Positions 45,405 to 54,346 of a stretch of 64,000 nucleotides of DNA are shown here, in pieces. How positions within the stretch are numbered: the stretch's first letter is position 1; each line of letters begins with the position of its first letter. The translations under genes and the position numbers were made by a program. Source of the stretch: Chrysosporum bergii ANA360D (GTDB lineage Bacteria; Cyanobacteriota; Cyanobacteriia; Cyanobacteriales; Nostocaceae); NCBI RefSeq assembly GCF_029891735.1, contig NZ_JANQDH010000012.1:62001-126000 (forward strand), written 5' to 3'. The notes below the pieces were generated by a model. The model was given only the letters and a program-made list of their open reading frames with translations, did not search any database and was not told the DNA's origin.

Positions 45405-45664
45405 TACAAAAGGTTTAATTCTTGATTAACTAGGTTTCTAGCACCAGAAATCGCTGCATCCATTCGGCCTCTTAAGTTAAAAATCAGGTTATTTAGATTT
45501 TGATCTAAAGCATTGCTTAGAGATTGTTGGTTAACTTCGCTGATTCCTGATGTGAATGTTGTTCCTTCACTTCCCTTGACTTTTTGCATTTCCTCATCTG
45601 TTATTTCATTCATAATTTGTTGCGCATTATTGGGGTACAAGTTGTAAATTTTTGTCTTGGCCAT
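45404..45664 (-). CDS. RiPP precursor-like peptide 7 (unrelated core)
   Basis: An 86-residue peptide that starts the minus-strand gene group. The leader end IMNEITDEEMQKVKGS resembles the ELTDEELE-type double-glycine leaders of cyanobacteria, but the junction is Gly-Ser followed by EG rather than Gly-Gly. The rest is Asn/Gln/Leu-rich (SGISEVNQQSLSNALDQNL, LVNQELNLL) and shares no motif with the six paralogs; no Cys. An RBS (GGGAG) precedes ATG. It may be a second peptide type or an accessory peptide. Confidence 0.72.
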   Translation of the reverse strand: MAKTKIYNLYPNNAQQIMNEITDEEMQKVKGSEGTTFTSGISEVNQQSLSNALDQNLNNLIFNLRGRMDAAISGARNLVNQELNLL

Positions 45665-45899
45665 GTAATTTACTCCCTAAATAGTTATACTGAAATTACC
45701 TAAGATTAATCTATTTATTATATTTTGCATTGGCATTCAAAAAAATCAATAAATTTTGTAATTTTTTTGGACAAAACTCAAGTATTTATGTCGGAAAAAC
45801 AGATGTTTTTAATCTGTTTTTTATAAACATCTGTAGTGCGGGCATCCTGCCTGCTACGCTTCGATAAATTAAAGGCGTAACAGCTTAATAACTTCTTGA

Positions 45900-45925
45900 T
45901 AGAGACGCGATATCTCACGTCTCTA
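45900..45925. repeat. Palindrome downstream of the M16 pair
   Basis: TAGAGACG (45900-45907) and CGTCTCTA (45918-45925) form a hairpin 22 bp past the stop of the M16 gene at 45947 on the minus strand. Its arms are the same as those of the palindrome at 7259-7286, showing a dispersed element family. Confidence 0.75.
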
Positions 45926-45946
45926 GGTAAGTTTTAATTTTAAGTT

Positions 45947-47452
45947 TTAATTTTGGGCTTGTAATGGCGAAGTGGGTATTTTGACATCTATGGGCGTAAT
46001 TGATGCGGCTAACTTTGTCAATGGCGGTTTAATGGCGCTCTGATTCCCCACTACTAGAATCACCAGTTGCTCCGGCTTGAGGTATTCTCGTGCTACCCGT
46101 TGTACATCGGCTTCTGTTGTACCTTCTACGCCTTTTTGATAGCGAAATAAGAAATCAGCAGGATAACCGTAATATTCGTATCGCATCAATCGTGATAAAG
46201 TTTGAGCAGGGTCTTGAAAGTTGAATATAAAAGAATTTAGGGTAGATTCCTTGGCAAAAGCTAATTCTTTTGCTGTGATGGGTTGAGTTTGGATGCGTTT
46301 AATTTCCGCTTGTAAGGCTTGGATAAACTGGACAGTGGCATCAGAGCGGGTTTGCCCACCTGCAATAAACATTCCTGGATGGTCAAAGCGGGCGCTCCAG
46401 TAACCATATACAGAGTATGCTAAACCCTGGCGCGATCGCACCTCATTTAACAACCTTCCACCAAAACCGTTTAATACTCCGTTCAATACATCCAAAGCTG
46501 CATAATCAGGACTGTCGAACCTACCGCCCAGATGCCCCATCAACACACTACTCTGAGTTAGTTGTGGTTGATCCACAAAAAACACACCACCTGTATTAGC
46601 TGGCCTAACTTCTAATAACTGGGGCTGGGTAATTTGGGGTTGCGCCGGCCAATCGCCAAATTTACCTTGAATGAGCGATCGCATTTTTTGCGGTTGAAAA
46701 TCCCCCACAATCCCCAAAATCATCTTATTAGGATGAAAATATTGCCGGTAAAACTCCACCAAATCTTTCCGCTCAATATTATTTACCGTGGCATACTCCA
46801 TTGTTCTGGCATAGGGGCTATCCTGCCCATAAATTAACTTTTGCAATTCCCGACTGGCAATATCATCTGGATCATCATTACGTCTGGCAATACTGCCCTT
46901 AGCCTGAGTTTTCACTAAATCTAACTGTTTTTCGTCAAATACAGGCTCTCTCAGCACCTCAGCAAACACATCAAACACCGTTTCTAAATCTTCACTGAGG
47001 GCATCAAAACTAGCAACACCGGAACTTCCACCAATAATGGTTTCCACCGCAGCAGCCCGTTGTTCTAACATCTGATTGATCTGATCAGGAGAATGCTTTT
47101 TAGTTCCCCCCGTCCGCATCACCGCACCAGTAAAACCAGCCAAGCCAATTTTATCACTTGGTTCCCAGCGATCGCCAGTCCGCACCAAAGCCAGACCACT
47201 TACCAACGGCAGATCATGATTTTCCATCAAATACACCACCAAACCGTTTTCCATGACAAATCGCTCATATTCAGGTAACCTAATTTCAGGTAACGGTGCC
47301 AGTTCCAACTCAGTATAATGCTTCGCCGCTGCTGTTGCTGCCCAAGAAAAGTTAAAACTAATCAATAAACAAGCAACAGCCAGAATCAAACCATAAAATA
47401 GCCCCTGACTTTTACCCAATCTCAATTGAACATTAAAAATTTTTAATGGCAT
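45947..47452 (-). CDS. M16 family peptidase-like protein, non-catalytic subunit
   Basis: A 501-residue exported protein (N-terminal hydrophobic segment GLFYGLILAVACLLISFNF, then SWAATAAA). It has the M16 fold but no HxxEH zinc motif at the expected place (GLAGFTGAVMRTGGTKKH instead). It keeps the R/Y substrate-binding pair in LLNEVRSRQGLAYSVYGYW. It ends the two-gene operon with the catalytic partner at 47493, 40 bp upstream. In M16B heterodimers one subunit brings zinc and the other the R/Y pair; this fits that model. Confidence 0.9.
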   Translation of the reverse strand: MPLKIFNVQLRLGKSQGLFYGLILAVACLLISFNFSWAATAAAKHYTELELAPLPEIRLPEYERFVMENGLVVYLMENHDLPLVSGLALVRTGDRWEPSDKIGLAGFTGAVMRTGGTKKHSPDQINQMLEQRAAAVETIIGGSSGVASFDALSEDLETVFDVFAEVLREPVFDEKQLDLVKTQAKGSIARRNDDPDDIASRELQKLIYGQDSPYARTMEYATVNNIERKDLVEFYRQYFHPNKMILGIVGDFQPQKMRSLIQGKFGDWPAQPQITQPQLLEVRPANTGGVFFVDQPQLTQSSVLMGHLGGRFDSPDYAALDVLNGVLNGFGGRLLNEVRSRQGLAYSVYGYWSARFDHPGMFIAGGQTRSDATVQFIQALQAEIKRIQTQPITAKELAFAKESTLNSFIFNFQDPAQTLSRLMRYEYYGYPADFLFRYQKGVEGTTEADVQRVAREYLKPEQLVILVVGNQSAIKPPLTKLAASITPIDVKIPTSPLQAQN

Positions 47453-47492
47453 CGGCCTTTTACTCTCCGTATTACTATGGTGTATGCGGTTC

Positions 47493-49127
47493 TTATTTTG
47501 ACAACAACTTGCCTATTGTGCGATTTTCTGGTGTAAAAGTTGCCTTAGCCACCCTTTGAACATCAGCAGGTGTCACCGCAGCAATTTGATCTAACTGCTT
47601 AAACAGATTTCGCCAAGAACCAGTTTTTACTTCCGCTTCCAACAACTGCTGTGCCATACCCATATTAGAATTCAGACTACGTAACAAACCAGCACGGGCT
47701 TGGGTTTTTACTCGTTGCAACTCAGCCTCAGTCACAGGTTCAGTTTTCAACTTTTCAATTTCTTTTCCCAAAGCCATGGCCACCTCATCCACCGTATGAC
47801 CCGGAGCAGTAAGGGCATAAAACAACATTAAGTTTGGGTACTTATTCCCAGGGAAACCACTAAAACCCTGAGCGGTTAACGCCAATCCCTGCTCCTCTAC
47901 TAAATATTTATACAAACGCGATGTCCGCCCATCACTTAATAAACTGCCAATAATCCCATAAACCACATCATCGGTATGCGTAACTGATGGGCGGTGATAG
48001 CCTTCTAAATACCAAGGTTGAGAAGGTAGTTCTAAAGTAAATTCTCGCGTTTGTGTTTGGGGCGGTTCAACGGGAATATTTACCTTTGCTTTTGGTCTGG
48101 CTGGATAGCGTCCAAAATAAACCTTTGCTAGTTTTTTTACCTCAGACCCATTCACATCTCCCACAATGGCAATGGTTAAATTACTCGGTACATAATGACT
48201 ATCAAAAAAGTTTTGCACATTTTTGGGGGTGAGATTACGTATATCTTCTTCATAACCAATTGTTGGTCGTTTGTAAGGATGGACTGTAAAGGCAGTATCA
48301 ATCAACTTCTCCACCATCATACCAATGGGCGAATTGTCTACCCGCATCCGACGCTCTTCTAAAATTACATCTTTTTCTTTGTAAAATTCACGCTGAATTA
48401 CAGGTTCTAAAAATCGTTCTGACTCCAGTGACATCCACAGTTTCAATTTATTGGCAGGAAAGCTATAAAAATATTTAGTAGCTTCCGCCGATGTAGTAGC
48501 ATTTAAACCCACACCACCTGCTTGTTTGACAATTTGCCCCAATTCATTTTGTTTAATCAGTTGACTCGCCTGAGACTCTATTTGCTTAAATTCTTTTTGC
48601 AATTCAGCCACATCATCTTGTTTGCTATTCGCTTTAGCGGTTCTAATTTGGGCATCTAATTGTTCTAAGCGGTCTAATAAAAGTTTTTCCGCTTCGTAGT
48701 CTTTTGTACCAATGCGCCTTGTTCCTTTAAATGCTAAATGCTCTAAAAAGTGTGCTACACCCGTTTGTCCAACCGGCTCATCCACCCCACCTACATCTGC
48801 GTAAGTAACAAAAGAAACTACCGGGGCTTGATGCTGTTCCAAAACAATGAATTTTAAGCCATTGTCCAGGCGAAACTCAGTTAATTTCTCAATTACCCCA
48901 TCTAAATAAGGTTGAATGGAATTTTGCTCTACTCTGGTTTGACGAAATTGACGGATTCTTTCTACAGGATTTGCAGTTTGAGTTACAGCAAGAGCCACGT
49001 TTGGCACTAACCCCCACCATAAAACTACAACTACCATCAAAATGGTCGAGAGCCGACCCAGTGTGATAGTGACTTGATTTAACCAATGCAAAATTAAACG
49101 ACTGGGGTGATTCATAAAGGAAAACAA
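47493..49127 (-). CDS. M16 family zinc metallopeptidase, catalytic subunit
   Basis: A 544-residue exported insulinase-type peptidase with a membrane/signal segment (ILMVVVVLWWGLVPNVALA, about residues 29-48). The zinc motif HFLEH is at residues 126-130; Glu215 in TTSAEATKYF is the likely third ligand. Between them lies a charged, coiled-coil-like insertion (about 145-200) not found in minimal M16 enzymes. It heads the operon with the non-catalytic partner. The substrate is unknown; cyanobacterial M16 pairs probably degrade peptides in the periplasm. The start might be the Met at residue 5. Confidence 0.92.
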   Translation of the reverse strand: MFSFMNHPSRLILHWLNQVTITLGRLSTILMVVVVLWWGLVPNVALAVTQTANPVERIRQFRQTRVEQNSIQPYLDGVIEKLTEFRLDNGLKFIVLEQHQAPVVSFVTYADVGGVDEPVGQTGVAHFLEHLAFKGTRRIGTKDYEAEKLLLDRLEQLDAQIRTAKANSKQDDVAELQKEFKQIESQASQLIKQNELGQIVKQAGGVGLNATTSAEATKYFYSFPANKLKLWMSLESERFLEPVIQREFYKEKDVILEERRMRVDNSPIGMMVEKLIDTAFTVHPYKRPTIGYEEDIRNLTPKNVQNFFDSHYVPSNLTIAIVGDVNGSEVKKLAKVYFGRYPARPKAKVNIPVEPPQTQTREFTLELPSQPWYLEGYHRPSVTHTDDVVYGIIGSLLSDGRTSRLYKYLVEEQGLALTAQGFSGFPGNKYPNLMLFYALTAPGHTVDEVAMALGKEIEKLKTEPVTEAELQRVKTQARAGLLRSLNSNMGMAQQLLEAEVKTGSWRNLFKQLDQIAAVTPADVQRVAKATFTPENRTIGKLLSK

Positions 49128-49267
49128 AACTAAACTGCCATTACTTCAGAAATATGCCAGCTAACAGACTTAGGCGTTAATGTTGTGTTAAGCTTTCTAT
49201 GCTTTTTGTCTTAGACGCTAAACAATAATGATACAACTAGGGTTACTAAGATTACAAAACAATTGCT

Positions 49268-49882
49268 ATGCGAGTTTTTAATTCATCACACCCTTCAGAA
49301 ACACAAACACGTACCCGGATTTTACAGGCAGCACAGAAGTTATTTGCCTCCAAGGGATTTGATGGCACCACTACCCGCGACCTAGCCCAAGCAGCAGGTG
49401 TTGCTGAAGGCACTTTATTCCGTCATTTTGCCAATAAAAAATCAATTTTAGTGGAAGTAGCCACCAATGGCTGGGTGGATATCTTAACAGATTTGCTCAC
49501 AGAATTGAGCGAAATGGGCAGTTATAAGGCTGTTGCCCAGGTAATGCGTCGCCGGATGTGGAATTTACATAAAAATGTAGATTTGATGCGAGTTTGTTTT
49601 ATGGAGGTGCAGTTTCATCCAGACTTGCGCGATCGCATTCAAGTAGAAGTAATTAGCAAAATGACCGATGTGGCAGAAGCTTTCTTTCAAACAGCCATGG
49701 ATAAAGGCATTTATCGCCAAACTGATGCCAAATTAGTGGCTAAGGTTTTTTTAGGAATGTTTGCCGTCGCAGGTTTTTCTAACAACACAATCATTGCTCC
49801 AGATGCTTCCCCCCAAGAAATGCAGCAAATGGCAGAAGGATTAGCTGACATCTTTCTTAATGGTGTGTTAGTTAAGGATTAA
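49268..49882 (+). CDS. TetR/AcrR-family transcriptional regulator
   Basis: A 204-residue repressor with a TetR HTH (about residues 14-60: RILQAAQKLFASKGFDGTT, DLAQAAGVAEGTLFRHF) and a C-terminal ligand-binding helical domain. It is divergent from the M16 operon, with 140 bp between, so it may control that pair as well as itself. The ligand is unknown. Confidence 0.9.
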   Translation: MRVFNSSHPSETQTRTRILQAAQKLFASKGFDGTTTRDLAQAAGVAEGTLFRHFANKKSILVEVATNGWVDILTDLLTELSEMGSYKAVAQVMRRRMWNLHKNVDLMRVCFMEVQFHPDLRDRIQVEVISKMTDVAEAFFQTAMDKGIYRQTDAKLVAKVFLGMFAVAGFSNNTIIAPDASPQEMQQMAEGLADIFLNGVLVKD

Positions 49883-49886
49883 AATA

Positions 49887-50336
49887 TCAACACTCACAAC
49901 TAAGCAATATTTTTGCTTGTTCAGTCCATTGTTGGACTACATCCATGGCTGGACATAAATCTCGTCGCTGCATTGTTGACACCTGTAGGCGCATAATTTG
50001 TTGATGCAATCGCTGGGTGTGAGTTTGAGCCAATTGATCTACAGAACCAATACCAGAATGCAGCAATAAACCGCAATATTGCCATCCGATACCAGGAATA
50101 CGCGCCAAATCCGCTAAAGCAACCCACTTATTCACATATTGAATATTTACCTCTAATTTATTTGCTAAAGCTACCCTGGCTTCTCCAGTTTTTCCCTGTT
50201 CGATTAGTTCTTTTGTGGTGGTAATGCCACAATTTTGCAGTCGCCCTTGATCTTCCTGAGTTAATCCTGGTAGCTGTTCAACTGGCCAGTGACAAGATTT
50301 AATGGGGTGTTTAGCATGGGGATATTTACTAAGCAT
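49887..50336 (-). CDS. DUF4332 domain protein
   Basis: A 149-residue protein with DUF4332 features: two helix-hairpin-helix-like parts (PGLTQEDQGRLQNCGITTTKEL and ADLARIPGIGWQYCGLLLHSGI, about residues 22-45 and 74-97). Such HhH arrays usually bind DNA or act as scaffolds; the family function is unknown. It is convergent with the TetR gene, with only 4 bp between the stops. Confidence 0.82.
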   Translation of the reverse strand: MLSKYPHAKHPIKSCHWPVEQLPGLTQEDQGRLQNCGITTTKELIEQGKTGEARVALANKLEVNIQYVNKWVALADLARIPGIGWQYCGLLLHSGIGSVDQLAQTHTQRLHQQIMRLQVSTMQRRDLCPAMDVVQQWTEQAKILLSCEC

Positions 50337-50434
50337 TGGGAAAAGTGAAGTATGAGGATTTAGAAATATTGTGACTTAGGTTATGATTATATTGGCAAAA
50401 TTTTGTTTGTTTGCTAGGAGTTAACTTTTAACTT

Positions 50435-50893
50435 TTGACCTCAACACCGAAAACATCCAGCCAATTGTATGAAACAGACTTTGTAGCATGGACAGAACAT
50501 ACTGTCCAGTTAATTCGCGCTGGTCAATTTGCACAGGTAGACTGGGACGCAGTAATTGAGGAAATCGAAAGCTTGGGCAGGTCAGAAAAACGAGAGTTGA
50601 AAAGCCGCTTGGAGGTATTATTACAACACTTGCTCAAGTGGCAATACCAGTATCAGCGACAAAGTGGGTCCTGGCGAAATACCATTGATGAGCAACGTCA
50701 CCGAATCACAGATTTACTACAAGACAGCCCCAGGATAAAATATTATCCAGAAGTGGTTTTAGCAGAGTGCTATAGTCGAGGACGGAAAGCGGCTATTAAT
50801 GAAACTGAACTATCACCGCATCAGTTTCCCCTGGAATGTCCTTACACCATAGCCCAAATTCTCGATCCTGAGTTTTTGCCCACAGCATCTTAA
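50435..50893 (+). CDS. DUF29 family protein (TTG start)
   Basis: A 152-residue DUF29 protein with the typical YETDFVAWTEHTVQLIRAG, DWDAVIEEIESLGRSEKREL and LLQHLLKWQYQYQ. The start is TTG at 50435, the only in-frame start that includes the whole domain; AGGAG lies 14 bases upstream. It is a different subtype from the copy at 10752, and its stop overlaps the convergent PhzF gene by 4 bp. Function unknown. Confidence 0.82.
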   Translation: MTSTPKTSSQLYETDFVAWTEHTVQLIRAGQFAQVDWDAVIEEIESLGRSEKRELKSRLEVLLQHLLKWQYQYQRQSGSWRNTIDEQRHRITDLLQDSPRIKYYPEVVLAECYSRGRKAAINETELSPHQFPLECPYTIAQILDPEFLPTAS

Positions 50894-51696
50894 ATTAATT
50901 CCCCCCGCATCACCGTTACTGCTTGTCCCGACAGAAACACGCGATCGCCCCCAGAATAGCGCAGCTTAACCACCCCACCGCGACGGGACGCTTGAAAAGC
51001 TAACAACTCATCCTTACCCAAGCGATCGCGCCAGAAAGGAGCGAGACAACAATGGGCCGCCCCAGTCACTGGGTCTTCATCTATACCCAATCCCGGAGCA
51101 AAAAAACGAGAAACAAAATCATAATCAGAATCGCCATTAGTTTGGCTAGTGACAATCACATTCGCCGTGGGTAACCTTCGTAACTGCTGAAAATCAGGGC
51201 GCATTTGTCGCACCAACTCCTCAGACTCCACTTCCACCAAATACCCCAAAGAATTTTTTAGTACAGATTGACAAGGTACACCCAGAGCTACACTTAATTC
51301 CGGAAGAGTAACAGTCACTTGAGATAAAATCACCGGAAAATCTAAGCAAATCCACTCCCCCAAGCGTTCAGCAATCAAAACACCGCTTTTAGTATAGAAA
51401 CGGGCAACTTCATTAGGTAACAAATATCCCTCCGACCATAGCACATGAGCGCTCGCCAAAGTTGCGTGACCACAAAGAGGCACTTCCACCGTGGGTGTAA
51501 ACCAACGTAGACTAAAACCATCATACTCTCGAATCAAAAAAGCCGTCTCAGATAAATTCATTTCCTGGGCTACATTCCGCATCCAGTTATCATCTTGAGA
51601 CTCAGACAAAACACACACCGCAGCAGGATTACCCGCAAAACATATATTAGTAAAAGCATCAACTTGAGTAATAACCGTACCTTTGCCCTTAATCAT
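50890..51696 (-). CDS. PhzF-family isomerase
   Basis: A 268-residue protein of the PhzF/diaminopimelate-epimerase-like fold, with the N-terminal QVDAFTNICFAGNPAAVCVL, the active-site-type MNLSETAFL (Glu as acid/base), CGHATLASAHVLW, and the C-terminal DPVTGAAHCCLAPFW. The substrate is unknown; the family includes phenazine pathway isomerase PhzF and many uncharacterised enzymes. No phenazine genes are nearby. Confidence 0.9.
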   Translation of the reverse strand: MIKGKGTVITQVDAFTNICFAGNPAAVCVLSESQDDNWMRNVAQEMNLSETAFLIREYDGFSLRWFTPTVEVPLCGHATLASAHVLWSEGYLLPNEVARFYTKSGVLIAERLGEWICLDFPVILSQVTVTLPELSVALGVPCQSVLKNSLGYLVEVESEELVRQMRPDFQQLRRLPTANVIVTSQTNGDSDYDFVSRFFAPGLGIDEDPVTGAAHCCLAPFWRDRLGKDELLAFQASRRGGVVKLRYSGGDRVFLSGQAVTVMRGELI

Positions 51697-52017
51697 TAAT
51701 TTTGAGGTAATTAAACTATCCTAAATATAGGGCATTTAATCACAGCAGCCACGATAGCCGGCAAGACTTGTACTGAACCCTAGACACCTAAGCCGTGGCT
51801 ATGCCGTTAGGCTGTTGCTAGAGTGTTACCCAGACAAATCATAGGACGGTTTACCACCTCCATTAATAACGGTATCTAGTTGCTCAACTCTGGATAAAAA
51901 CTACTAAGCTGTAAATAGTACCGAAAAACTTTACCCAAAATTCACCAATCCCTCCAGCAACCCTTAACCTGGACGGTTCACACTGAAAAAGAGTAGCGAA
52001 TTACCTGTAACTACATT
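51697..52017. other. Divergent gap between phzF-like gene and ffh
   Basis: A 321-bp gap with no gene seen. It includes a short imperfect palindrome around GCCGTGGCTATGCCGTTAGGC (51792-51811). The ffh promoter should be in the right half; no clear -10/-35 pair was found. Confidence 0.5.
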
Positions 52018-53481
52018 ATGTTTGATGCCTTATCTCAACGTTTAGAAACCGCATGGAAGAAACTGCGGGGACAAGACAAAATATCGAAATCCAATATTCA
52101 AGACGCTTTACGGGAAGTGCGCCGCGCCTTATTGGAAGCAGATGTCAATCTTCAAGTGGTCAAAGACTTTATTAGCGAAGTCGAAACCAAAGCACAAGGG
52201 GCTGATGTCCTCACCGGAGTGCGACCAGACCAACAATTTATCAAAATTGTCCACGATGAATTAGTACAAGTCATGGGAACAGAAAACGTTCCCTTAGCAG
52301 AAGTTGAAGAAAAACCAACAATTGTCCTAATGGCCGGGCTGCAAGGTACTGGTAAAACCACAGCCACCGCCAAATTAGCCTTACACCTGCGGAAATTAGA
52401 ACGCAGCTGCTTATTAGTAGCCACAGACGTATATCGCCCAGCAGCTATTGATCAGCTGATAACTTTAGGTAAACAAATTAACGTCCCAGTTTTTGACCTG
52501 GGTAGCCATGCTGACCCCGTAGAAATAGCCCGTCAGGGTGTAGAACGTGCCAGGGACGAGGGTATTAATACAGTTATTATTGATACAGCAGGTCGTCTGC
52601 AAATTGACGAAGACATGATGGGCGAACTAGCCCGCATCAAAGCCACAGTACAACCACATGAAACCTTGCTGGTGGTGGATGCCATGACTGGTCAAGAGGC
52701 CGCCAATCTTACCCGGACATTCCACGAAAAAATCGGAATTACCGGAGCAATCCTCACTAAACTAGATGGTGATAGCCGTGGTGGTGCAGCCCTGTCAGTG
52801 CGCCAAATTTCCGGTGCGCCCATTAAATTTGTAGGGGTCGGGGAAAAAGTCGAAGCCCTACAACCTTTTTATCCTGACCGCATGGCATCCCGAATTTTAG
52901 GCATGGGTGATGTTCTAACCCTCGTGGAAAAAGCCCAGGAGGAATTTGACCTGGCAGATGCCGAAAAAATGCAGGATAAAATCCTGTCAGCCAAATTTGA
53001 TTTTAACGACTTCCTCAAACAGTTACGGTTACTCAAAAATATGGGTTCATTGGGGGGTATCATGAAATTGATTCCCGGAATGAACAAAATTTCAGATGAC
53101 CAACTCAAGCAGGGAGAAACCCAGCTGAAGCGCTGCGAGTCTATGATTAATTCTATGACCCGCCAAGAACGCCAAGACCCCGATTTACTCGCCAGTTCTC
53201 CCAGTCGCCGACGGCGAATTGCTAAAGGATCTGGTTACAGAGAACCCGATGTGAGTAAACTAGTAGCTGATTTCCAAAAAATGCGAAATCTCATGCAGCA
53301 AATGGGTCAAGGGCAAATGCCCGGAGGAATGCCAGGAATGTTTGGCGGTGGCATGGATAACGCTTTTGCAGGTGGTGGTAATCGTCCAGCTGCCCCCGGA
53401 TGGCGGGGTTATAATAGCGGCGTTACCCCCAAAAAGAAAAAAAACAAAGACAAAAAAAAGAAAGGCTTCGGCAGTCTTTAG
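52018..53481 (+). CDS. ffh: Signal recognition particle protein Ffh (SRP54)
   Basis: GTPase that binds signal sequences and, with 4.5S RNA, delivers ribosomes to FtsY. The 487-residue protein has the N domain, the G domain with AGLQGTGKTTATAKLA (G1), DTAGRLQIDEDMM (G3) and TKLDGDSRGGAAL, and the Met-rich M domain (about residues 305-435) with the RRRIAKGSGY helix motif. The tail is Gly/Met-rich and ends in a Lys-rich stretch. It heads the conserved order ffh-rpsP-KH-phoH. Confidence 0.97.
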   Translation: MFDALSQRLETAWKKLRGQDKISKSNIQDALREVRRALLEADVNLQVVKDFISEVETKAQGADVLTGVRPDQQFIKIVHDELVQVMGTENVPLAEVEEKPTIVLMAGLQGTGKTTATAKLALHLRKLERSCLLVATDVYRPAAIDQLITLGKQINVPVFDLGSHADPVEIARQGVERARDEGINTVIIDTAGRLQIDEDMMGELARIKATVQPHETLLVVDAMTGQEAANLTRTFHEKIGITGAILTKLDGDSRGGAALSVRQISGAPIKFVGVGEKVEALQPFYPDRMASRILGMGDVLTLVEKAQEEFDLADAEKMQDKILSAKFDFNDFLKQLRLLKNMGSLGGIMKLIPGMNKISDDQLKQGETQLKRCESMINSMTRQERQDPDLLASSPSRRRRIAKGSGYREPDVSKLVADFQKMRNLMQQMGQGQMPGGMPGMFGGGMDNAFAGGGNRPAAPGWRGYNSGVTPKKKKNKDKKKKGFGSL

Positions 53482-53583
53482 CGGAAATCAACAGTTAGTT
53501 CACTGATTTTATAGCCAGGAATGCTAGGCAAGTGCTAAAATTAGCATTTCAGTATCAACCAACAGGAGAAATAGTCCTCAACC

Positions 53584-53844
53584 ATGATTAAATTGCGCTT
53601 GAAGCGATACGGCAAAAAGCGGGAACCAAGTTACCGCATCATTGCCATTAACAGCCTAGCTCGTCGCGATGGCCGTCCTCTAGAAGAACTCGGATTCTAC
53701 AACCCCAGAACTGATGAAGTGCGATTAGATGTTCCCGGTATCGTCAAGCGACTACAACAAGGCGCTCAACCCACTGATACCGTCCGTCGCATTTTAGTAA
53801 AAAACAATGTTTTTGAACAGGTCAGTGCTTCAACCCCATCTTAA
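53584..53844 (+). CDS. rpsP: 30S ribosomal protein S16
   Basis: An 86-residue ribosomal protein with the S16 signature [20 protein letters not shown] and the [12 protein letters not shown] motif. An RBS (AGGAG) precedes the ATG. It follows ffh by 102 bp. Its stop lies inside the frame of the next gene if that gene starts at 53807. Confidence 0.97.
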   Translation: MIKLRLKRYGKKREPSYRIIAINSLARRDGRPLEELGFYNPRTDEVRLDVPGIVKRLQQGAQPTDTVRRILVKNNVFEQVSASTPS

Positions 53845-54238
53845 TGCTCGAATCAGATCATCAAAACCAAGCCCCAACTATGTTGGGCTGGTTAAGTTTT
53901 TGATCCAGCCGTTTTTAGAATCTCCAGAGAGTTTAAGTGTTGATTGTGAATTTTCCCACACCCTTAAACGGGCTTGGATTCGTATCGCCTTTGACGATAG
54001 AGACAAAGGCAAGGTCTTTGGCCGAGGGGGACGCAACATTCAGTCTATCAGAACGGTAATTGCGACAGCAGCCGAACTTGCTGGACAAAAAGTATACTTA
54101 GATATGTATGGTAGCAATACCTTGGGACGGGAGGAAAACTCCTCGGAAGACCATCAGCAAAGGCGATCGCCAGAACCCAGAATGGCAGACAGAAGTGTAA
54201 ATATACCCAAACCTGTTGTCAAGCCCCGAACTCGCTAG
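53807..54238 (+). CDS. KH-domain RNA-binding protein (KhpA-like)
   Basis: A single KH-domain protein; the core reads [20 protein letters not shown], then [20 protein letters not shown] with the GxxG loop (GRGG), in place for single-stranded RNA binding. It lies between rpsP and phoH as in other cyanobacteria. The start is doubtful: the only ATG in frame (53807) overlaps rpsP by 38 bp and has no good RBS; a GTG at 53825 is another option. An ATG at 53844, right at the rpsP stop, is in another frame and runs into a stop after 19 codons. The C-terminal 40 residues are basic and unstructured. Confidence 0.85.
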   Translation: MFLNRSVLQPHLNARIRSSKPSPNYVGLVKFLIQPFLESPESLSVDCEFSHTLKRAWIRIAFDDRDKGKVFGRGGRNIQSIRTVIATAAELAGQKVYLDMYGSNTLGREENSSEDHQQRRSPEPRMADRSVNIPKPVVKPRTR

Positions 54239-54346
54239 TTAACCCCAAGAAAATCTGAGCGGCTGTGGTTACTCCCGCTCAGATATTCCCGTCAAATACC
54301 AAAACTGCACTTAACAAATTCCACACAAATTTCACAATAAATACCT

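Noticed and set aside
40426..45664. Standard class V lanthipeptide cluster
   Set aside because: The enzymes fit, but no core contains Cys, so thioether lanthionines cannot form; described instead as a cysteine-free dehydrated RiPP candidate.
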